Below are positions 7,737 through 12,559 of a stretch of 15,396 nucleotides of DNA, in pieces. Made by a program: the position numbers and the translations under genes. Each line of letters begins with the position of its first letter. Within the stretch, counting starts at the first letter, position 1. The notes under the pieces are model-generated. The model did no database searches, was not told where the DNA came from, and saw nothing but the letters and a program-made list of their open reading frames with translations. Source of the stretch: Deltaproteobacteria bacterium (GTDB lineage: Bacteria; Desulfobacterota_B; Binatia; UBA9968); contig JACPSF010000097.1 of NCBI GenBank assembly GCA_016193385.1, forward strand, positions 1 through 15,396, given 5' to 3'.

Positions 7737-8078
7737 ATGCGGGAAGCCGTTCCAAGGAAAGTTGAGACGTATGTGACACGGGATGGAAAGGATGTCTTTC
7801 AGGAATGGTTGGACGGCCTGGCAGATCACCGGGCCAAGGTGCTTATCGACAAGACCATCGCCAAAGTCCGGCTGGGGAATCTCGGGCAACATAAATCCGT
7901 CGGGGAAGGCGTGCAGGAAATCATTTTGGACTACGGGCCTGGCTATCGGATCTACTTCGCTGAACATGGAGCGACGCGGCTCATTTTACTTTGCGGCAGC
8001 GCGAAAAAGAGGCAGCAAGAAGCGATCAAGCAAGCCAAGCGATATTGGAACGATTGGCAGGAAAGGACAGGGAGATGA
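7737..8078 (+). CDS. higB: HigB/RelE-type toxin (addiction module killer protein)
   Basis: A 113-residue protein of the PF05973-like 'phage-derived Gp49/HigB' or addiction-module killer family (RelE superfold), which cut mRNA at the ribosome. Family features are VFQEWLDGLAD (near 20-30), the GNLGQHKSVGEGVQEI stretch (47-62), the hallmark DYGPGYRIYF (65-74) and LLCGSAKKRQQEAIKQAKRYW (84-104). The toxin gene comes first and the antitoxin second, the order seen in higBA and unlike vapBC. A fine promoter with an operator lies just upstream (7696-7724). The start ATG at 7737 has only a weak GAAG ahead. Intact by sequence. Confidence 0.9.
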   Translation: MREAVPRKVETYVTRDGKDVFQEWLDGLADHRAKVLIDKTIAKVRLGNLGQHKSVGEGVQEIILDYGPGYRIYFAEHGATRLILLCGSAKKRQQEAIKQAKRYWNDWQERTGR

Positions 8079-8410
8079 AAAGAAGACAAAAAAAGGTTTA
8101 TCCGGCGAGCAGAGCCTACGAGGAAGGTCTGGATGAACGGCTCAAAAGCCCGGAATACGCAATCGGATATCTAAATGCCATTCTCGAAGAAAACGATCCA
8201 GACCTTCTGCTTTTGGGTCTTCGAGACGTCGCCCGGGCCTACGGCTTCACCCATATCGCTGAAGCTACAGGCCTCAATCGGGAGAGCCTTTATAAGGCGC
8301 TTTCCAAGGGCAGGCAACCAAGGATCGGGACCGTCATGGAGGTTTTGTCCGCGATGGGGTGCAGGATCAGGTTAGAGCCAGCCAAGAAAGCAAGACGCAA
8401 AGCAGCGTGA
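8075..8410 (+). CDS. higA: XRE-like antitoxin, HigA / addiction module antidote type
   Basis: Antitoxin partner of the toxin just upstream. ATG 8075 overlaps the toxin stop (ATGA) and has AAGGA at 8063-8067, so the product is 111 residues; longer frames starting at 7991 would run deep into the toxin gene. Middle part: YAIGYLNAILEENDPDLLLLGL, typical of the downstream 'antidote' family. The C-terminal half is an HTH: DVARAYGFTHIAEATGLNRESLYKALSK, then PRIGTVMEVLSAMGCRIRL. The HTH should bind the palindrome at 7705-7722. The tail is rich in K and R. The stop is at 8408-8410, directly before the right repeat copy begins at 8412. Confidence 0.9.
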   Translation: MKRRQKKVYPASRAYEEGLDERLKSPEYAIGYLNAILEENDPDLLLLGLRDVARAYGFTHIAEATGLNRESLYKALSKGRQPRIGTVMEVLSAMGCRIRLEPAKKARRKAA

Positions 8411-8411
8411 G

Positions 8412-8502
8412 GGCTGTGTTAGAGGAAGGATATCTGCCATCCGAGGCGGCGGCATTCCTGGGATGCCCCGCATCAGGTGCGACTCGGGCTTTACAGGGAC
8501 GA
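8412..8502. repeat. Right copy of the 90-bp repeat bracketing higBA
   Basis: Starts just after the higA stop and matches 7592-7682. The hairpin here is GCGG-C-GGCAT (8446-8455) against ATGCC-CCGC (8463-8471). The two stem differences between the copies keep pairing as G-T wobbles in the left copy. On the plus strand an open frame (EGYLPSEAAAFLGCPASGAT) ends at a TAA shortly past the repeat. Confidence 0.75.
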
Positions 8503-8617
8503 CAGGAGGAGAGATAAACAAACTGAGCAAGTCTGACATGGTCACGACGGTCACAAAAAGTGAGCAGGTCATTAGTCGCAGGAAAAGCTCGGGTTTTGGA
8601 AAACATCAAAGAGAATG

Positions 8618-9037
8618 CTACTTCCGCTTGGTGTTTCCCATAATTTCAAGCAGACGAGAACAGGCGTACTCGTTTTTCCTCTTGCAACCCAACTCGAAAT
8701 ACCCAATCGCCTTGACGAGATCTTGGGTCCTCCCGAACTTTCCATAATAAAACTGGTCAGCTATGTTGTTACAAGCCCAGACTACCTCTAGGGCACAAGC
8801 TTTGTCATAGGCATTGGTGGCTTCTGAGAAAAAGTTCTCTGGGTTGGAAAGCTTCAAGAGCCGGTTTGCCAACTGGGCACAAGCCTCACCGTTGTTAAGA
8901 AGACACAATTCTCTCAAATGAGCCAAATCTCCACCAGGCGACTGAGCTGCTGAGGATAAACATAGGAGGACCGTTAAAGAAACAATCAGACTGAACCAAG
9001 AGATGCCGAGGAACAGCCTAGAGAGCCATATAGGCAT
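8618..9037 (-). CDS. Secreted Sel1-like repeat protein with paired cysteines
   Basis: ATG 9037 is chosen because GAAAGGA stands 5 bases before it; a longer frame from GTG 9076 lacks such a site. The 139-residue product starts with a signal peptide (hydrophobic 8-30, then SSAAQS as a likely cut site). The mature part has Sel1-like helical repeats of 36-37 residues with cysteines exactly 8 apart: C45/C53, C81/C89 and C118/C126. That is the spacing in Helicobacter cysteine-rich (Hcp) proteins, where each pair makes a disulfide, so export to the periplasm fits. The middle repeat reads ACALEVVWACNNIADQFYYGK. Function is unknown; Sel1 proteins usually bind other proteins. It sits alone, opposite to the toxin-antitoxin genes around it. 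Confidence 0.75.
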   Translation of the reverse strand: MPIWLSRLFLGISWFSLIVSLTVLLCLSSAAQSPGGDLAHLRELCLLNNGEACAQLANRLLKLSNPENFFSEATNAYDKACALEVVWACNNIADQFYYGKFGRTQDLVKAIGYFELGCKRKNEYACSRLLEIMGNTKRK

Positions 9038-9383
9038 CTCAGTCCTTTCCGACCCATGATGGTAATGGCTCTCCACTCCAGCTCAATTGACAATGAACAT
9101 AGCTATGTGGGTTAAGATAATAGAAGAACTACTGCTTAAGCTAAAACCGTGGAATAGACAACATGCTGAGTGCTTGGAGAGACCTCTAACTAAACGTGGC
9201 ACGAACACTTCAGAACCGCCGCGAGGCTGGGGAATTAATAAAAGGGGTGGAAATGAGTGATAGAATTCGCTCTTCGACCGTCGACGCAGAGAACTGAAAG
9301 TAGTCCCCGCCGCGCCCGGTTGCTAGATGAACTCTTCTGCATTAATATAAACTTGGCATGCAAATCCGTGTAGAGAGAAACTC
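9038..9383. other. Non-coding spacer between divergent genes
   Basis: About 345 bases with no supported gene. It should hold the promoter of the Sel1 gene (minus) and of the DUF433 operon (plus). For the latter, TTGCTA (9320-9325) and TAATAT (9343-9348) are 17 bases apart, a weak candidate. Confidence 0.4.
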
Positions 9384-9581
9384 ATGAAACGGCTGAAACT
9401 TGGAGAATACATTGTCATGGATCCCGATATCTGCCACGGCAAGCCCACCTTTAAAGGGACGCGGATCATGGTCAAGCACGTTCTGGACATGGTCGCTGAA
9501 GGCTGTACGTGGGACCAGATCATCGCGGAGTATGGTGGCGTGATTAGCTGGGAAGCAATGGCCGAGGCCGTACGGCTGTAG
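9384..9581 (+). CDS. DUF433-family antitoxin-like protein
   Basis: A 65-residue protein of the DUF433 family (VapB45-like), a winged-helix-type fold. The hallmark IVMDPDICHGKPTFKGTRIMV (10-30) matches the family's 'D-P-x-I-x-x-G-K-P-x-x-x-G-T-R-I' line, followed by VLDMVAEGCTWDQIIAEY, with a C-terminus (AMAEAVRL) somewhat shorter than usual. The normal partner is a DUF5615 PIN-like toxin directly downstream. No such gene is here: 16 bases after the stop comes a Phd-type antitoxin with its toxin. So this is either an orphan antitoxin or a third part of that operon. It may be truncated at its C-terminus. The ribosome binding site is weak (GAGAG about 9372-9376). Confidence 0.85.
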   Translation: MKRLKLGEYIVMDPDICHGKPTFKGTRIMVKHVLDMVAEGCTWDQIIAEYGGVISWEAMAEAVRL

Positions 9582-9597
9582 GTTCAAGGAGAGTCAT

Positions 9598-9903
9598 ATG
9601 CGCCAAGCTGCAGTAAAATCTCTTCCCATTGCCAAGGCCCAAACGAATTTGGAATCGGTGGTGAAGCGTGTCCACCTGAAGAAGGAGTATTTTATCCTCA
9701 ACAAGGATGGTGTTCCTTTGGCTGGTCTCATGGACATTGACGAATTCGAAGACTACCTCGAGCTTCAGGACCCCAAGGTCAGGGCTCACATCAAGAAGAG
9801 TTACCAGGAATATCGGGCCGGAAAAGGCCGACCTGTTGAAGAGTTTATTGCTGAACTCAAAGCGAAGAAGCGCAAAATAAAAAGTGCGCGTCGGAAGGTA
9901 TGA
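9598..9903 (+). CDS. Phd/YefM-family antitoxin
   Basis: A 101-residue antitoxin. The N-terminal Phd/YefM part has PIAKAQTNLESVVKRV (10-25) followed by EYFILNKDGVPLAGLMDIDEFEDYLE (30-55), the family's 'I-T-x-x-G-x-P-x-A-v-L-x-s-x-x-x-y-x-x-L' pattern. The C-terminal part (charged helix, E-Y-R-A-G-K-G-R-P-V-E-E-F) would cover the toxin. AAGGAG stands about 8 bases ahead of ATG 9598. The stop overlaps the toxin start (ATGA at 9900-9903). It likely represses the operon that starts with the DUF433 gene. The lysine- and arginine-rich last 15 residues are of a kind common in soil-bacterial antitoxins. Confidence 0.88.
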   Translation: MRQAAVKSLPIAKAQTNLESVVKRVHLKKEYFILNKDGVPLAGLMDIDEFEDYLELQDPKVRAHIKKSYQEYRAGKGRPVEEFIAELKAKKRKIKSARRKV

Positions 9904-10190
9904 AACAGCCCTTCCCCGTCCACAACACCCCTCACTACGAGCGTCTCGTCCGAAAGCTCCTTAACACTCACCCTGAACTCGATCTGATCCAGGAGCGCGT
10001 CCGTGAGATTCTAAGCGCTGACCCATATAACCGAAGCAGGGCTCACCCGATCAAAAAGCTTAAAGGTGTCCCGCAAGGCGAAGGTCAATACAGACTACGG
10101 CTCGGCCGGTGGCGTTTCCGCTACGATATTTATGGCCGGCAAGTTTGGCTTTTTTACTGCGGCCTACGAAGAGAGGAGACCTACCGCTGA
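9900..10190 (+). CDS. RelE/ParE-superfamily toxin
   Basis: A 96-residue toxin of the RelE/ParE fold, partner of the Phd-type antitoxin before it. Recognisable are the N-terminal helices, then HPIKKLKGVPQGEGQYRLRLGRWRFRYDI (49-77), the family pattern 'L-x-G-x-x-G-x-Y-R-x-R-x-G-x-y-R-v-x-Y', and a C-terminal LFYCGLRREETYR resembling 'v-l-x-x-g-h-R-x-x-x-Y'. The basic residues in YRLRLGRWRFR and the final RREETYR are those expected for mRNA cleavage in RelE-like toxins; whether this one cuts mRNA or poisons gyrase (ParE-like) cannot be told. The stop lies within a small hairpin (10185-10211). Confidence 0.85.
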   Translation: MKQPFPVHNTPHYERLVRKLLNTHPELDLIQERVREILSADPYNRSRAHPIKKLKGVPQGEGQYRLRLGRWRFRYDIYGRQVWLFYCGLRREETYR

Positions 10191-10211
10191 TTCCTTCGGC
10201 AAGACTCAGCG
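10185..10211. terminator. Possible bidirectional terminator between relE-like gene and thiD
   Basis: CGCTGA (10185-10190) pairs with TCAGCG (10206-10211), and inside them CTT pairs with AAG around CGGC. It lies between convergent genes. There is no strong T run on either side, so this is a weak call. Confidence 0.3.
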
Positions 10212-10228
10212 TCGTATTTCACACCTAC

Positions 10229-11023
10229 TCACTTCCAGAAGCGATAAAAATGGTTTACCGGGCTGTGGCCGGAGCCGATAGCAAAACCTTTACGGATCGC
10301 ATGCGTGATATACCGCTTGGCTTGGACCACCGCTTCCTCCAGCTTTTTACCCTTCGCTAAGCTAGCTGCAATAGCCGCGGAAAAGGTGCATCCAGTCCCG
10401 TGAGTATTCCGCGTGGGAATCCTGGCGGCTTTGAGCTCGCGAAACTTTTTGCCGTCATAAAAGATATCTATCGCTGGACCTTTGCGGTGGCCTCCTTTGA
10501 CGACCACGCTCTTCGCTCCCATGCCCAGAATCCGCTTAGCTGCCTCCTGGATGTCTCTCTGTGTCGAGACTGCAATGCCCGCAAGCTCCGCCGCCTCGGG
10601 CAGATTCGGCGTCACCGTAGCAGCCAGAGGGAGGAGGCGCGAGCGTAAAGCCTCAATCGCGTCGCGCCGCAGGAGCAAGTCCCCGCTTTTGGCCACCATG
10701 ACCGGATCCACGACCAGATTCTCCAAGCGGTGTTCCTTGATCTTCTCGGCGACGACCTCGATGATGGCGGCGTTGGCAAGCATGCCGGTTTTGAGGGCAT
10801 GGGCGCCTATATCTTGGATCACCGCGTCGATCTGGGCTGCGACGAGATCGGGTGGCAGCTCGAAGACCTGCGTGACCCCCACGGTGTTCTGCGCCGTGAT
10901 TGCCGTGATGACGGAGGTCCCATAGACCCCCAGAGCCGCGAAAGTTTTAAGGTCCGCTTGAATTCCCGCGCCGCCACCCGAATCGGACCCGGCGATCGTA
11001 AGCGCCTTGTAAACCTTTTTCAC
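10229..11023 (-). CDS. thiD: Hydroxymethylpyrimidine / phosphomethylpyrimidine kinase
   Basis: ThiD phosphorylates HMP and then HMP-P to give HMP-PP, the pyrimidine half of thiamine, in the cytoplasm. The 264-residue product is the standard length of this ribokinase-like family. It shows ALTIAGSDSGGGAGIQADLKTF (7-28), the substrate loop GTSVITAITAQNT (35-47), DPVMVAKSG (106-114), TPNLPEAAEL (138-147), VVKGGHR (174-180) and the ATP/anion-hole motif GTGCTFSAAIA (209-219, with C212). The start is GTG 11023 with a weak AGGA about 10 bases upstream. No other thi genes or TPP riboswitch are seen near it. It converges on the toxin operon and diverges from the MOSC gene. Confidence 0.95.
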   Translation of the reverse strand: MKKVYKALTIAGSDSGGGAGIQADLKTFAALGVYGTSVITAITAQNTVGVTQVFELPPDLVAAQIDAVIQDIGAHALKTGMLANAAIIEVVAEKIKEHRLENLVVDPVMVAKSGDLLLRRDAIEALRSRLLPLAATVTPNLPEAAELAGIAVSTQRDIQEAAKRILGMGAKSVVVKGGHRKGPAIDIFYDGKKFRELKAARIPTRNTHGTGCTFSAAIAASLAKGKKLEEAVVQAKRYITHAIRKGFAIGSGHSPVNHFYRFWK

Positions 11024-11048
11024 AGCAAGCTATCCTAGCATCATCATG

Positions 11049-11102
11049 TTGAAGGGTTAAAGGGTTGGAGGGGTCAAAAACCATGGAACCCTTGATCCCT
11101 TA
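11049..11102. repeat. Inverted TTNAAGGG tandem repeat between thiD and the MOSC gene
   Basis: The left arm (11049-11069) holds TTGAAGGG, TTAAAGGG and TTGGAGGG in a row; the right arm (11084-11102) holds the complement, with 14 of 19 positions pairing. The 8-nt unit is the same as in the uvrA linker repeat at 14468-14517. It lies in the divergent spacer, close to the thiD start. Confidence 0.5.
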
Positions 11103-11171
11103 AACCGTTGTACTTCGACGCCCTTGACTACCCTACGACGTCCGGCATATAGCGTGCTAGGGGTCGAAACA

Positions 11172-11678
11172 ATGTGGCGGGGAATGGCTGTTTCCATCCA
11201 TATCGCCGCGGCAGCCGAGGGACCGATGGTGTCGGTGGCCGAAGTCCGCGCTGTTCCTGGAAAGGGATTGGAAGGAGATCGCTATTTCCGACAAACCGGA
11301 ACCTACTCGAACTATCCCGGTCCGGGACGAGATGTCACGTTGATCGAGATCGAGGCGATCGAGGCCATGAAGCGCGACTGTAATATCGAAATCGCTCCGG
11401 GTGAAAGCCGGCGCAATATCGCAACTCACGGCGTGCCGCTCAACCATCTCGTGGGGCGGGAATTCGAGGTCGGCGAGGTGCGGCTTCGCGGCGTGCGCCT
11501 GTGCGAGCCGTGCTCGCATCTGGAAAGGCTAACTCAAAAAGCGGTTCGAAATGGGTTGATTCACCGCGGCGGGCTGAGAGCCGAGATTCTTAGCGGAGGC
11601 ACGATCCGGGTCGGAGATGAAGTTCGACCTCGCTCGGCTCGCGAAGCTTTTGTGCGAGGTCGCGAGACCTCCGCCTAG
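11172..11678 (+). CDS. MOSC domain protein
   Basis: A 168-residue MOSC (Moco sulfurase C-terminal) domain protein. MOSC domains handle sulfur on molybdenum cofactor-linked or related substrates; stand-alone ones include YiiM-like proteins. The core is seen in VPGKGLEGDRYF (near 28-39), GRDVTLIEIEAIEAM and GESRRNIATHGVPLNHLVGREF ('R-R-N-i-x-T-x-g-x-x-l-n-x-L'), then RLCEPCSHLE with the conserved cysteine (the second C is the likely one), and GLRAEILSGGTIRVGD. I prefer ATG 11172, with GGGGT ahead of it; ATG 11184 would also serve, while a TTG at 11124 gives extra residues unlike the family. Its stop is 5 bases from the uvrA stop on the other strand. Confidence 0.88.
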   Translation: MWRGMAVSIHIAAAAEGPMVSVAEVRAVPGKGLEGDRYFRQTGTYSNYPGPGRDVTLIEIEAIEAMKRDCNIEIAPGESRRNIATHGVPLNHLVGREFEVGEVRLRGVRLCEPCSHLERLTQKAVRNGLIHRGGLRAEILSGGTIRVGDEVRPRSAREAFVRGRETSA

Positions 11679-11689
11679 CCATCTTAGGC
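11656..11689. terminator. Tandem hairpins between convergent MOSC gene and uvrA
   Basis: GAGGTC-GCGA-GACCTC (11656-11671) is a perfect 6-bp stem with a GNRA loop, and GCCTA/TAGGC (11673-11689) a second stem that spans both stop codons. No T run follows on either strand, so a terminator role is a guess from place and symmetry. Confidence 0.3.
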
Positions 11690-12559
11690 AGTTCCCAACC
11701 GCGGCTGCTCGGTCAGATCGGCTTCGCCGTCGAGGTACTCCTTCAGGTAACGCGCCGTGTATGATTTCTTGCCGTTCCGGATCATTTCCAAGGGCGGCCC
11801 GCAGGCCACCACGTATCCCCCTTCGTCACCGCCTTCAGGACCCAGATCGACCAGGTAGTCCGCCTCTTTGACGATCTCAAGGTTGTGCTCGATGGTGATG
11901 ACCGTGTTTCCCATCTCCGCGAGGCGGTGGAGGATCTGGATGAGCTTTTCGACGTCGGCGAAGTGTAGGCCGGTCGTCGGCTCATCCAATACGTAAAGGG
12001 TTTTCCCGTGCGATTCCTTCCCCAGCTCATAGGCGAGCTTAATTCTCTGCGCCTCGCCGCCGGAGAGAGTGTTGCTGGCCTGCCCGAGGGCGATGTAGCC
12101 CATGCCGATATCGTCGAGGATCTTGAGCGGGCGCATGATCTTCGGAAACGCTCGAAAAAAGGGCACGGCCTCTTCCACGGTCATGCGCAGCACGTTGGCG
12201 ATGGTTTTGCCGTTGTACTGGATAGACAGGGTCTCTTCGTTGAAGCGCTTGCCGCCGCAGGCATCGCAGTCCACGAAGACATCCGGTAGAAAACTCATCT
12301 CCTTGCGAATCTTGCCCTGTCCGGCGCACTCCTCGCACCTTCCGCCGCGGACATTGAACGAAAAGCGGCTGGGGGCATAGCCGCGCAGGCGGGCCTCTGG
12401 AGTCATGGAGAAGACGCGGCGTATCTCGTCCAGGAATCCGACATAGGAGGCCGGGATGGAGCGGGGAGTCTTTCCGATCGGGCTCTGGTCGACCTCGACC
12501 ACGCGCTCCAGCCGCTCCCAGTCAATAATCTCGTCGTGGTCTCCGGGCCGGCCGGCGAA
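11684..12559 (-). CDS. uvrA: UvrA, C-terminal portion of last ATPase domain (separated by a frame change)
   Basis: This is the end of the double-length UvrA, in a different frame from the rest. Homology starts at about 12559 with [12 protein letters not shown], then [15 protein letters not shown], the third and fourth cysteine pairs of the second zinc module (CEEC-x19-CDAC), [15 protein letters not shown] (ABC signature) and [19 protein letters not shown] (Walker B). It ends at a TAA at 11684-11686 with a normal UvrA tail (ARYLKEYLDGE). The frame stays open up to 12673, but the part above 12559 is only a shadow of the other frame. A separate start seems unlikely: no binding site precedes it, and alone it would lack Walker A. 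I take it as the same gene, broken at 12557-12562. Confidence 0.9.
   Translation of the reverse strand, partial: FAGRPGDHDEIIDWERLERVVEVDQSPIGKTPRSIPASYVGFLDEIRRVFSMTPEARLRGYAPSRFSFNVRGGRCEECAGQGKIRKEMSFLPDVFVDCDACGGKRFNEETLSIQYNGKTIANVLRMTVEEAVPFFRAFPKIMRPLKILDDIGMGYIALGQASNTLSGGEAQRIKLAYELGKESHGKTLYVLDEPTTGLHFADVEKLIQILHRLAEMGNTVITIEHNLEIVKEADYLVDLGPEGGDEGGYVVACGPPLEMIRNGKKSYTARYLKEYLDGEADLTEQPRLGTA

Noticed and set aside
9035..9076. Longer start (GTG 9076) for the Sel1 protein, and a lipoprotein signal
   Set aside because: The ATG at 9037 has a clear GAAAGGA site; the cysteine in VLLCLSS lacks small residues before it, so it is not a lipobox.
11049..11102. Short repeats considered as a CRISPR array
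   Set aside because: Units are 8 nt, run without spacers and are degenerate; no cas genes are present.
11124..11171. TTG start for the MOSC protein
   Set aside because: Adds residues not typical of the family and has no ribosome binding site; ATG 11172 or 11184 fits better.
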